From contig JANQEP010000008.1 of NCBI GenBank assembly GCA_028278305.1, positions 1-40,117 of the forward strand: 40,117 nt of DNA, written 5' to 3'. Source of the stretch: Candidatus Gastranaerophilales bacterium (GTDB taxonomy: Bacteria; Cyanobacteriota; Vampirovibrionia; Gastranaerophilales; UBA9971). Below, one piece after another: positions 1-8,167 of the stretch (the first letter of the stretch is position 1; the number at the start of each line of letters is the position of its first letter). The notes under the pieces were generated by a model, which was given only the letters and a program-made list of their open reading frames with translations, was not told the origin of the DNA and searched no databases. The position numbers were made by a program, and so were the translations under genes.

Positions 1-85
1 TTCGCCTTTAACAATTCCATATAGATTTTGAGAAAATTTCAGCAGGCTATTACGAGTTTTACGTATTTCGTGACTCAGGTTATTT
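1..85 (+). repeat. Partial copy of dispersed inverted-repeat element A
   Basis: The first 85 bases contain GATTTTGAGAAAATTTCA followed by CAGGCTATTAC and TTTTACGTATTTCGT. The same series recurs at about 10073-10130. Bases 4-42 also match the reverse complement of the left arm of that copy (about 10003-10040). The window therefore starts inside the right half of a palindromic element whose left half is off the edge. Short termini of the same family are seen at about 1072-1097 (inverted) and 19887-19900. No coding potential is seen in it. Confidence 0.6.
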
Positions 86-182
86 AGAGTCTTCAAGACA
101 TAATTTTATAAAGATTTCCGGCTTTATAAGCAAAATTTATATGAGATAATTAAAAAAATTAGTAAAAAAATAGGTACAAAAC

Positions 183-986
183 ATGACAGAGAAAATAAAA
201 GTAGCAGTAAGCGGCGCCTGCGGGAAAATGGGACAGGCTGTAATTAAGGCTGTTCTGGCAGAAGATGATATGGTTCTTGTTTCTGCTATTGACGTTGCTA
301 ACACCGGTAATGATATAGGTGAAATCGTAGAAAACAGACCCTGCGGGGTTTTAATTGAGGAATCTTTAGAAAAAGCCCTCACTGAAAAGCATATTGACGC
401 TGTGGTAGATTTTACAAACCCGGAGTTGGTATTCCGGCATACAAAACTGATACTGGAAAAAGGATCAAGACCTGTTGTAGGTACAACCGGATTAAGGGCA
501 AACGAGCTTGAAGAGTTAAAAAATTTATCACAGCAAAAGGGTCTGGGCTGTCTTATAGCTCCTAATTTTGCGGTGGGCGCTGTTCTTATGATGATGTTTG
601 CGCAAAAAGCAGCAAAGTATTTTGGTAACGCAGAAATTATCGAACTTCACCATAACGGCAAAAAAGATGCCCCTTCCGGAACAGCCATAAAAACAGCTGA
701 GCTTATGACAATGCAAAGAGATAAGTTCGGCGAAGATAACTGTCCTGAGATCGAAACCCTGAAAGGCTCAAGAGGCGGGGTTACTGAGTCGAATATTCAC
801 ATACACAGCGTAAGGATTCCCGGATTCATTGCTCACCAGGAGGTCATTTGCGGCTCTTTGGGGCAGGCTTTGACCATAAGACACGATTCCTTTGACAGAA
901 TCAGCTTCATGCCCGGTGTTATTCTCAGTATAAGATACGTTATGACTCATAACGATTTTATTTACGGATTGGATAATATTCTTTAA
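183..986 (+). CDS. dapB: 4-hydroxy-tetrahydrodipicolinate reductase
   Basis: Cytosolic enzyme of the diaminopimelate/lysine pathway; it reduces the dapA product to tetrahydrodipicolinate with NAD(P)H. The N-terminal Rossmann motif reads GACGKMG at about residues 11-17. The central substrate-binding and catalytic segment ELHHNGKKDAPSGTA carries the family's HH and DAPSGT signature. The C-terminal half has HSVRIPGFIAHQEVI, also typical. The length of 267 aa is normal for the family. The start is the first ATG and is followed directly by the beta-strand of the Rossmann fold; the ribosome-binding site upstream is weak. It stands alone: dapA or asd are not adjacent. Repeat element A fragments flank it on both sides. 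The identification is secure from the motifs. Confidence 0.96.
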   Translation: MTEKIKVAVSGACGKMGQAVIKAVLAEDDMVLVSAIDVANTGNDIGEIVENRPCGVLIEESLEKALTEKHIDAVVDFTNPELVFRHTKLILEKGSRPVVGTTGLRANELEELKNLSQQKGLGCLIAPNFAVGAVLMMMFAQKAAKYFGNAEIIELHHNGKKDAPSGTAIKTAELMTMQRDKFGEDNCPEIETLKGSRGGVTESNIHIHSVRIPGFIAHQEVICGSLGQALTIRHDSFDRISFMPGVILSIRYVMTHNDFIYGLDNIL

Positions 987-1071
987 ATCAGGAATTTTAC
1001 AACCTTATTACAAAATTTTTGTCAAATTTTATCTTTAGGCTTTTTATTAATAATTAATATAATAAAATTAT

Positions 1072-1097
1072 CTTGAATCACGAAATACATAAAACTG
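1072..1097 (-). repeat. Terminal fragment of repeat element A, inverted relative to the copy at 1-85
   Basis: The sequence TTGAATCACGAAATACATAAAAC is close to the reverse complement of the outer end of the element seen at 1-85 (CTGAGTCACGAAATACGTAAAAC). Only the terminus is recognisable here. Together the two fragments bracket dapB in inverted orientation, which may be chance insertion of the same family. Confidence 0.4.
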
Positions 1098-1108
1098 TAA
1101 GTGAATTT

Positions 1109-1312
1109 TTAATCCGGAATATACTCAAAAATATCATGTGCTGTGCATTCAAGTGCATAGCATAATTTATTCAATGTGTCGAAGCTTATTTGTGTAGTTC
1201 TATTATAGTAAATTTGAATAATTGTACCCTTAGAGAGACCGCTAATACTCTGTAGCTCACCTGTCTTCATTCTTTTTTCACCCATTATTTTTGATAAATT
1301 ATTTTTAATCAT
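1109..1312 (-). CDS. Small XRE-family (Cro/CI-type HTH) transcriptional regulator
   Basis: This 67-aa protein is essentially one Cro/CI helix-turn-helix domain. The recognition region reads TGELQSISGLSKGTIIQIYYNRT, and the C-terminal SFDTLNKLCYALECTAHDIFEY is typical of the last two helices of the fold. It lacks any effector domain, so it probably acts as a dimeric repressor. It is transcribed away from the 68-aa gene at 1422. The 109-bp region between them carries a 38-bp palindrome lying on the promoter of the other gene, so that palindrome is the obvious candidate operator. The cognate pairing is inferred. The HTH assignment is firm; the biological target is unknown. Confidence 0.85.
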   Translation of the reverse strand: MIKNNLSKIMGEKRMKTGELQSISGLSKGTIIQIYYNRTTQISFDTLNKLCYALECTAHDIFEYIPD

Positions 1313-1341
1313 AATGAGATCATAATATTAATTTTAGCATC

Positions 1342-1370
1342 TTGTATTTTAGTTCACCATGCTGTAATAT
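1342..1370 (+). promoter_or_regulatory. Sigma70-type promoter for the 68-aa gene
   Basis: TTGTAT (1342-1347) and TAATAT (1365-1370) are separated by exactly 17 bases. The -10 box and most of the spacer lie inside the palindrome at 1351-1388, so a protein bound there would block polymerase. Confidence 0.6.
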
Positions 1371-1388
1371 ATTACAGTATGGTGAACT
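1351..1388. promoter_or_regulatory. 38-bp near-perfect palindromic operator
   Basis: The left arm AGTTCACCATGCTGTAATA and right arm TATTACAGTATGGTGAACT are reverse complements at 18 of 19 positions, with no spacer. Its length and its position between divergent genes, over a -10 box, fit a dimer- or tetramer-binding operator for the XRE regulator at 1109-1312. It is not a terminator, because no gene ends here and no T-run follows. The pairing with that regulator is inferred from context only. Confidence 0.7.
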
Positions 1389-1421
1389 AATAAGTTAATA
1401 TTTCTTAAAAGGAGCAAGAAA

Positions 1422-1628
1422 ATGAGTGAAAAGAAAAAGCTGGAAAAAATTCATAAAACAGCATCAGATAAGTGCTATGAAAACAGGGCTATTTTAGATA
1501 GTTTAATATTAAATTCACAGGCTTGTTCTGCTAAATGCCATGTGTTGCTTGAAATGGTACAAAAGAGAAACTCAAAAATATCTGAAAAAATCGAGGAGAG
1601 CAGGGAAATTTTAGACATAGCAGATTAA
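1422..1628 (+). CDS. Hypothetical 68-aa coiled-coil-like protein under palindrome control
   Basis: I do not recognise this protein. It is 68 aa, rich in Lys and Glu, with a predicted helical character throughout (KKKLEKIHKTASDKCYENRAILDSL and KISEKIEESREILDIAD) and three cysteines. It has no signal peptide or membrane segment. A good Shine-Dalgarno (AAAAGGAGCAAGAAA) precedes the ATG, and a clean promoter overlaps the 38-bp palindrome upstream. This makes it a real, probably repressible gene. It ends 10 bp from the convergent end of the transglutaminase-TPR gene. Possible roles, such as an antitoxin-like partner or a small regulator, cannot be told apart from sequence. Confidence 0.7.
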   Translation: MSEKKKLEKIHKTASDKCYENRAILDSLILNSQACSAKCHVLLEMVQKRNSKISEKIEESREILDIAD

Positions 1629-1638
1629 AACTTTTCCC

Positions 1639-4600
1639 TTATAATTTATCCAGTAAGTCAGGTTCGAGATCAAGGGCTTTTTTTAAATATTTATTTGCCT
1701 CTTCTTTATTTCCGCTATCCCTGAGAATTAATCCCGTGTAATAGTAGTAAAAAGCATTGTCTTCATCGAGATATTTTACGTTTTTAAGGCTCTTTACCGC
1801 TTTTGATTGGTATCCCCGGGCAAGCTGCACTTTTGCTAAACCGAGCCATACATGATAATGTTCCATAGGAGCGGCTGAGAGGACTTTTTTAAGCATCTCT
1901 TCCGCTTCCTCGTATTGTTTCCTGTTTGCGAGAATCACCGCGATATTATAAATTACATCAGTATTTTCTTTATCTGCATCCAGTATTTTTTTGAAATAAT
2001 CAAGGGCTTCATCTTCTTTTTCCAGGTAAATGTGCAGTTTAGCCATGCATAGCAGGGCGTCAATGTTTTTAGGGTTGGTTTGCAGAACTTTCTGGTAGTA
2101 CTGCCGGGCTTTTGAGTATTTTCCGTATAAAAAGTAAATATTCCCCATTTTTAAATTGGATTTTACGTTGTTTTCATCCAGCATCAGGGTTTTTTCAAAA
2201 TATTTCCGGGCGGGCTGGAACTGGTCAATTTCATAATATGCTTCCGCGAGCAGCTCAAAAATATAGGGTTCGCTCTCTTTGTCCGCAAGTTTGTTTAAAA
2301 TACTTATAGCGCTGTCAATTTCTCCCTGGATTAAATAATAATAAGCCTCGTAATACTTGCTCAGAACAATATTTTCCCTGAATTGTTTTACTTTTAGCCA
2401 GTAATCATATGATTTAAACTTTTTCCAGAATTCCTTATCCTTTATTTTATGGCTTTTGGTAATTAAATTGACCTGGTTAATTGTTTTTTGCGCCTCATAA
2501 ATTTCATTTTGCCCTGATAGGACCTCTATTTTCAAGAGATTATAAGTTAAATTTCCGGGGTTTATTGATAAAGCCAGGTTTATTTCATTTTCTGCTTTTT
2601 GAAGTTCTTTTTTCCCGGTAAGGGCTTTTGCCCTTAAATAATGGATGTAGTCGTATTTTTCGATGTCTTTTGTTAATTCCAGGACAAAATCCGGGTCATT
2701 TTTATAATTCAGCGCATAAAAAGCTGTGTATAAAATTTTTTCTTTTTCATCCGGGAAAAACTGCCTCGGAAAATAAAGAACATAAAGCTCATTTATAAAA
2801 GAACCCCAGATTTCCCTGTCATTCACATCATCAAGCACTTGCCTGGCAAAATTAAAATAGTTCATGCTTATTAATTTAAGTACAAGTTTCATTTTTAAGA
2901 AATTATCATCAGGGTGGATGGTTTCATAAAAATTCTTCAGCTCCTGAAGCGCATTTTCTGTTTCCCCTCTGGTAAAGCTGTAAAAAGCTTCTTTTATGCT
3001 GTCTTTTTCTTCCTGGGCGGGAAAGTCAATTTCCCGGATTTCTTCCCTGGCCGGGCGAAATTCATTTATTTTTATGCTGACAAAGTTATTTGCAGCCCTG
3101 AAGTCCCTGTTATCCAGGTTAACCTTAACTTTCGGCTTTGAGCCGGTCTTGCTTACCACGGGCTTGGAAACATTGAGAATTTCAATATCCAGTTTTTTAA
3201 AGCTGTTTATGATATTCACCACCATATCAGAGCGTGCGGATATATTGTTAATATCACTCTCTGTCATGGCAATATGCAGGGGCGTAAAATTGTCATAAGG
3301 AAGACTCGGGTCAAGACTTACCCATTTACCTGTATATGCCTTAACCCACATATGATACGTAAACGCGTTTTCAGGAGAATCGGTATATACAAGCCCCACA
3401 ACGACCTTTGCCGGGATTCCCGCCGCGCGCAGCAGCGACGCCAAAAGTATAGAATGCTCAGTACAGTCACCGCTTCCGGTTTCCAGTACTTTTACCGAAT
3501 TTGCAAAATCAAAAGCAAAGCTTTTATCTGCTATATTGTCATAAACCCATTGTTTCATTTTTTTTGCTATTTTAAAAGCGTCATTTTCATTTGCAGTAAG
3601 CCTGTCTGCCAGGTTTTTGATTGACTCGCTGTCTGTAATTACAAAAGGACCGGACCTTAAGTAGTTTTCGTAGCCTTCTTTTTTAACCGGGTATGGAAAT
3701 TTATAATCTTCGTATTTTTCAGCTTCCACTTTTAAGAAGACAGTATTGTCCTTTACCTGTATAATCCGCTGGTTTTCATCAGTTATAAAAATATTATCCA
3801 CAGCCATGTTTTCAGCTGTAATTTTATAAATTGCCTGGTCAATCGAACCCGGGTCTGCTATGGTTTTTTCCACTTTTATGCAGCTCTCTGAAAAGACATC
3901 AAATTCCGGGGAAATATTCAGAATTTCATCCCTGTCAACTTCAAACTGCTCCATATCAAGTATTGAAGTGTATTCCCTGACGACATGCCCGTTTTCATCA
4001 CGCCAGACATAAAGATCAGTATTCGGAAAAATATTTACTTCATTCCTGTATTTTGTGTAGACACCGTTCAGTTTTCCCTGCTTAAGCAGTTGTTTTTCGA
4101 GTTTTTCTGATTTTATTTCCAGTATTTGCGGGTTAAGACCCGGCTCCAGCGTGTAATACCTTAAGGCATTACTTTTTGTTTCCCTGTACAATCTGTCTAT
4201 AGCATATGGAAACAGGATTTTTTCATCCAGGTCTATTATTTTTTCTTCTTTTATATTATTTATCTTTGCTTTGATAAGTACTTGCCCTGTTTCCCGGTTA
4301 AAATTTCCCGTAAGCCGGATATCTTCCCCTTTGCTTTTTGAGCTGAATGAAAACTGAACAGGGTTTCCTGATTCATCTTCCACAAATGACTGATCCTGGA
4401 TTATCTGTATTTTATCATTATGCCGTTTAAATTTTTGTTCAAAGTGTTTCCTGGTAACGATTACAGTTGAATTTTCCCCTGCCGGTTTTTTTCTTTGCGA
4501 AACATGTATATATCCTGTTTTTATTCCTTTTGATTTAATTATATAAATCTTTTCATATAGAATTTCTGATTGCCCGGCAATTGATACATTGCTTAGAATG

Positions 4601-4647
4601 CATAGGGATATGATAATAAAAGTTCTGAGAAAACCTGCTAAAATCAT
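1639..4647 (-). CDS. Secreted transglutaminase-like/TPR protein, 1002 aa
   Basis: A signal peptide (about residues 1-25, FIIISLCILSNVSIAG) leads to a beta-rich region of about 320 residues. A transglutaminase-like papain-fold domain follows at about 350-450. The Cys-His-Asp triad is visible: C395 in GSGDCTEHSILLASLLRAAG, H432 in YHMWVKAY, and D446 in WVSLDPS. From about residue 560 to the end there are many tetratricopeptide repeats, for example ALLCMAKLHIYLEKEDEALDYF. Such proteins act in the periplasm or on the envelope, as protease-like or peptide-crosslinking modules with TPR protein docking. The substrate is unknown. The gene starts 15 bp after the HD-GYP gene ends, so the two are probably co-transcribed. 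Confidence 0.85.
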   Translation of the reverse strand: MILAGFLRTFIIISLCILSNVSIAGQSEILYEKIYIIKSKGIKTGYIHVSQRKKPAGENSTVIVTRKHFEQKFKRHNDKIQIIQDQSFVEDESGNPVQFSFSSKSKGEDIRLTGNFNRETGQVLIKAKINNIKEEKIIDLDEKILFPYAIDRLYRETKSNALRYYTLEPGLNPQILEIKSEKLEKQLLKQGKLNGVYTKYRNEVNIFPNTDLYVWRDENGHVVREYTSILDMEQFEVDRDEILNISPEFDVFSESCIKVEKTIADPGSIDQAIYKITAENMAVDNIFITDENQRIIQVKDNTVFLKVEAEKYEDYKFPYPVKKEGYENYLRSGPFVITDSESIKNLADRLTANENDAFKIAKKMKQWVYDNIADKSFAFDFANSVKVLETGSGDCTEHSILLASLLRAAGIPAKVVVGLVYTDSPENAFTYHMWVKAYTGKWVSLDPSLPYDNFTPLHIAMTESDINNISARSDMVVNIINSFKKLDIEILNVSKPVVSKTGSKPKVKVNLDNRDFRAANNFVSIKINEFRPAREEIREIDFPAQEEKDSIKEAFYSFTRGETENALQELKNFYETIHPDDNFLKMKLVLKLISMNYFNFARQVLDDVNDREIWGSFINELYVLYFPRQFFPDEKEKILYTAFYALNYKNDPDFVLELTKDIEKYDYIHYLRAKALTGKKELQKAENEINLALSINPGNLTYNLLKIEVLSGQNEIYEAQKTINQVNLITKSHKIKDKEFWKKFKSYDYWLKVKQFRENIVLSKYYEAYYYLIQGEIDSAISILNKLADKESEPYIFELLAEAYYEIDQFQPARKYFEKTLMLDENNVKSNLKMGNIYFLYGKYSKARQYYQKVLQTNPKNIDALLCMAKLHIYLEKEDEALDYFKKILDADKENTDVIYNIAVILANRKQYEEAEEMLKKVLSAAPMEHYHVWLGLAKVQLARGYQSKAVKSLKNVKYLDEDNAFYYYYTGLILRDSGNKEEANKYLKKALDLEPDLLDKL

Positions 4648-4662
4648 TTTATCTCAACAATC

Positions 4663-7284
4663 TTACTTAGTAAGCTCTTTTTTACCGGGGTTATATAAAC
4701 CTTCAAAAAATTCTACTATTCTGTTTTCTTTTTTATCCCTGATTTCTTGTTCTTTTGCAAGAATATTATGAAAATCACTTAAGGTATATTTTTTAAATAA
4801 TTCCTTTATTTTATCAGTTATTTCATAATCTTCCCCGTATAGGAGTATACTTAAAATTTTGTAAACACTAAGGGTAAAGAAACTATCCACCACTTTCGGA
4901 TCAAAGTGTATACCTGAATCTTTTTTTAGTATGTTTAATACGTTGATAAAAGGCATTCTGTCACGATAATGACGTTTTGAGGTTATTGCGTCGAATACAT
5001 CCGAGACAGCAAGGATTTTACCTCCAAGACATATATTATCGCCTTTTAATTGCCTGAAATAACCTGTTCCGTTATATTTTTCGTGATGGGAAGCTGCTAT
5101 TTCAGGGACATCCTTAAATTTTTCTTCAAAATACATTTTATTAAGAATATCAAAAGTAATACGGGCATGTTCCTGTATATGTCTGTACTCTTCATCAGTA
5201 AGCTTACCCTGTTTGCACAAAACACTGTCTTTAATCCCTATTTTGCCTATGTCGTGAAGAAGCGCGCCATGCTCAAGGGCTTCGAGTTCATCGCCTTCTA
5301 TTTTTAATTTTTCCGCTATGGCAATACTGTACAGGGTAACCCTTTTTGAATGACCGGCTGTAATTTTATCCCGCGCGTCAATGGAAGCTGCAAGGGTATT
5401 TATAAAACTTATAAAAGAACGTTTTTGTTCTTCATACATTGTCTGCTGTTTTTTAAAAAGGCGGGCATTTTCCAGGGCAATCCCGGTACTTGAGCCGATT
5501 GCAATCAACAGGTCCTCATCTTCCGTTGTAAAATAGTCGTTCCCGAATTTGTTTAATACCTGGAAAACTCCTACTATTTCATGATTCAGGTTTCTCATAG
5601 GCATACACAGAATGGTTTTTGTTTTATACCCGGTTTTTTTGTCAATTTCCTTGTTAAACCTGGAATCGTTATATGCATCTTTAATATTTATGGTTTCGCC
5701 TGTCTGGGTAACATGCCCTGCCAGTCCGGTATTTGCAGGGAACCTGATTTCCTGGCTGCCCATGCCAAGAGCAATTTTGGACCAGAGTTCCTCGTTTTCC
5801 CGGTCATAGAGAAAAACCGTACACCTGTCCGCAGAAAGCGCTCTTTGTGTTTCCTGGGCAATTATGGACAGCAGTTTATCCAGGTCGGTTTCTGCTGCAA
5901 TTGACCTGCCTATTCTCAAAAGGGCAAGAAAAGGGTCTTTGTTTCCCGAACTCCTTGAAGTATCACCGATAACAGAGATATCTTCCAGCAAGGATTTTCC
6001 CTCAGAAAATAAATCTTCTTTTTTAACGGTTTTATCAATTATATTTGACCATTCTTCTTCGTCAACTTCAAAGAGAACATCTTCAATTTTTTTGCCCAGA
6101 ATATGTAAATTATTCAATTTTACAATTGATAGAGCTTCTTTCAGGCTTGAAGAGGCTTTTGGAAAGTCTGAAAAGTTTTTGTATATTAATCCCAGTTTAT
6201 AATAACTTTTTGCAATCTCAGAAGAGCTCTCAGCTTCCGTAAACAACTCTATAGCTTCCTGAAGACATTCTATAGCCTGCTTTATCTGCCCTTCCTGCTC
6301 GTAAATTAATGCCCTGATCTGTTTTGCAAACCCCTGCCCCCGCGGCGTTGAAAAATTATTAAAAACCGGGTCTACTTCTGTTTCCAGAATTTTTTCAGCT
6401 TTGCTAATGCTTTTATTCCTGATGGCTATACTTGCAAGAATACAGTGGGCAAAAGCCTTAACCAGGTTCAAATCAAGTTTTTCAGCTATTTCAATTGATT
6501 TTAGAGCATTTTTTTCTGCATTTTCAAAGTCTTCAAGCTCAAAATAGACTTTTGCCAGCTCTCCCCATATTCTTGCGCCGGTATGGTAATCACCGAAGTT
6601 TTCAATGGTTTTAATTCCGTTATGCAAATGAACCCGCGCTTCTTCATAATTTTCTATATTAGAGAGATATCTGCCCAGCAAAAGTTCGGTTATTGAAATT
6701 TCCCGGGGGTTATTAATTTTCTTCTTTATTTCAAGAGCCTGGTTCATACATTCAACAGCAGTATAGTAATTTCCGGTTCTTAAGTAAAAAATTGCAAGGC
6801 TGTCATAGACTTTAGCGTATTCAAGTTTGTTTTTATCAAGTAAGTTCTGGGCAAGCTTAAAATATTTCAGCGCATCGCTGTATCTCTTTTCAAAATAATA
6901 TATAATTCCGTAGTAATGAAGTATCTGTGCTGTTATTTCTTTTTCATTCTCTATTTTTGAATTTTCCAGAAGGTATTTTGCATCGTTTAATAAGGTTAAA
7001 GATCTTATTAAACGGTCATTACAGTTTTTGTAATGTATAATTGCAAGCTCTGCAAGGCATATGACAATTTTTTGAATATCTTTAAGCTCATTATAGAGTT
7101 TTTGAGATTCTTCTATGTATTTTATGGATTTATCGTAATTTTTACGAAAAGCTTCAATAAGGCCTAATTCCAGAAGAATTTTCGCCCTGTCATGAGCGCT
7201 TTCAGTATTCTCCAGCTCTTTTTCCAGTTTATTCAGCTGTTTGGGAGAAGAAATATTTATAGATTTATTATCAGTATTAAACAT
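4663..7284 (-). CDS. TPR-GAF-HD-GYP signalling protein, 873 aa
   Basis: The domain order is tetratricopeptide repeats (about 20-400), a GAF sensor domain (about 454-613, ending SSTGIALENARLF), then an HD-GYP phosphohydrolase domain (about 625-800). HD-GYP proteins degrade cyclic di-GMP or related cyclic dinucleotides. The metal-binding HD is present (H677, D678 in GALLHDIGKIGI), as are the following HH pair (733-734) and the terminal SDVFDAIT block. The signature segment reads HHEKYNGTGYFRQL, so the GYP tripeptide is GYF here. There is no signal peptide or transmembrane segment, so this is a cytosolic sensor. It lies 96 bp after the rRNA methyltransferase gene and 15 bp before the transglutaminase-TPR gene. 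Activity despite the GYF change is plausible but unproven. Confidence 0.9.
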   Translation of the reverse strand: MFNTDNKSINISSPKQLNKLEKELENTESAHDRAKILLELGLIEAFRKNYDKSIKYIEESQKLYNELKDIQKIVICLAELAIIHYKNCNDRLIRSLTLLNDAKYLLENSKIENEKEITAQILHYYGIIYYFEKRYSDALKYFKLAQNLLDKNKLEYAKVYDSLAIFYLRTGNYYTAVECMNQALEIKKKINNPREISITELLLGRYLSNIENYEEARVHLHNGIKTIENFGDYHTGARIWGELAKVYFELEDFENAEKNALKSIEIAEKLDLNLVKAFAHCILASIAIRNKSISKAEKILETEVDPVFNNFSTPRGQGFAKQIRALIYEQEGQIKQAIECLQEAIELFTEAESSSEIAKSYYKLGLIYKNFSDFPKASSSLKEALSIVKLNNLHILGKKIEDVLFEVDEEEWSNIIDKTVKKEDLFSEGKSLLEDISVIGDTSRSSGNKDPFLALLRIGRSIAAETDLDKLLSIIAQETQRALSADRCTVFLYDRENEELWSKIALGMGSQEIRFPANTGLAGHVTQTGETINIKDAYNDSRFNKEIDKKTGYKTKTILCMPMRNLNHEIVGVFQVLNKFGNDYFTTEDEDLLIAIGSSTGIALENARLFKKQQTMYEEQKRSFISFINTLAASIDARDKITAGHSKRVTLYSIAIAEKLKIEGDELEALEHGALLHDIGKIGIKDSVLCKQGKLTDEEYRHIQEHARITFDILNKMYFEEKFKDVPEIAASHHEKYNGTGYFRQLKGDNICLGGKILAVSDVFDAITSKRHYRDRMPFINVLNILKKDSGIHFDPKVVDSFFTLSVYKILSILLYGEDYEITDKIKELFKKYTLSDFHNILAKEQEIRDKKENRIVEFFEGLYNPGKKELTK

Positions 7285-7380
7285 AATTATTTATTATATA
7301 TTATAAGGTTATTTAAATCTATGATTACGGATAATTACATCTTTTCTTTGTTTTATTACCGGATGCCTGTTTTGGCGCAA

Positions 7381-8166
7381 TCACAGTCTTCTTTGTAAAA
7401 ACGCCTCGTATAAAATTATTCCTGCAGATACGCTAAGGTTTAGAGATTCAACTTCCGCCTGCATGGGAATTTTTACGCTAAAATCAGATTGATCAAGCAA
7501 ACCTTCAGAGATCCCTTCTGCTTCGGAACCAAAAATTATGACTGACGGAGTTTTATAATTAACTTCAAAATAATTTTTTGTGTTTTCATAACTCACAACC
7601 GTGCTGATAAATTGAAAATCCCTGTATTTTAATAATTTTTGCCTTAAATTTTTAGTGTTATCAAGATAAATTATCGGTATTTTCCACAAATTTGCAGCAG
7701 AAGCCCTGACTGTTTTAGGGTTAAAAATATCAGCCGTATCTTCCGTAAGTATAATACCTGAAGCAGCGGCAGCTTTTGCTGTTCTTATTATTGTTCCGAG
7801 GTTTCCCGGGTCTTTTATGTTTTCAAGTATTATGATCAGGGGATTTTCATCTTTCATTAAGTCATTAATCTTATATTCAGTCTGCTTAGCAACAGCAAGA
7901 ATTTCACAAGGGCTGTCTGTGGTTGATATTTTTTTTAAAACTTTTTCATTTACAAGGTATATAAGGTTTTTGGGAAGTTTTTCCATATCTTCCCCGGTTG
8001 ACTTGTTTAAAAAGATATGAGTGATTTTAAGTCCATAATCCAGGGCATCTTCCACGCTTTTACGTCCTTCAATTAAAAACAGTCCTGTTTTCTGCCTGTT
8101 TTTTTTCTGGTGAAGCGATGCAGCCATTTTGATTATGGAATTTTGAACGCTCGATACCTGTTGCAT
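7381..8166 (-). CDS. TrmH/SpoU-family RNA 2'-O-methyltransferase
   Basis: A SAM-dependent SPOUT methyltransferase, probably acting on 23S rRNA (RlmB/TsnR type). The N-terminal substrate-binding domain reads FLIEGRKSVEDALDYG. The catalytic knot motifs follow in order: ENIKDPGNLGTIIRTAKAAAA (motif 1, with the catalytic Arg), IIFGSEAEGIS (motif 2) and IPMQAEVESLNLSVSAGIILYEA (motif 3). The length of 261 aa is typical. The exact nucleotide modified cannot be read from sequence. The gene begins one base after the stop of the M24 peptidase gene, so the two are translationally linked. Confidence 0.92.
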   Translation of the reverse strand: MQQVSSVQNSIIKMAASLHQKKNRQKTGLFLIEGRKSVEDALDYGLKITHIFLNKSTGEDMEKLPKNLIYLVNEKVLKKISTTDSPCEILAVAKQTEYKINDLMKDENPLIIILENIKDPGNLGTIIRTAKAAAASGIILTEDTADIFNPKTVRASAANLWKIPIIYLDNTKNLRQKLLKYRDFQFISTVVSYENTKNYFEVNYKTPSVIIFGSEAEGISEGLLDQSDFSVKIPMQAEVESLNLSVSAGIILYEAFLQRRL

Positions 8167-8167
8167 C

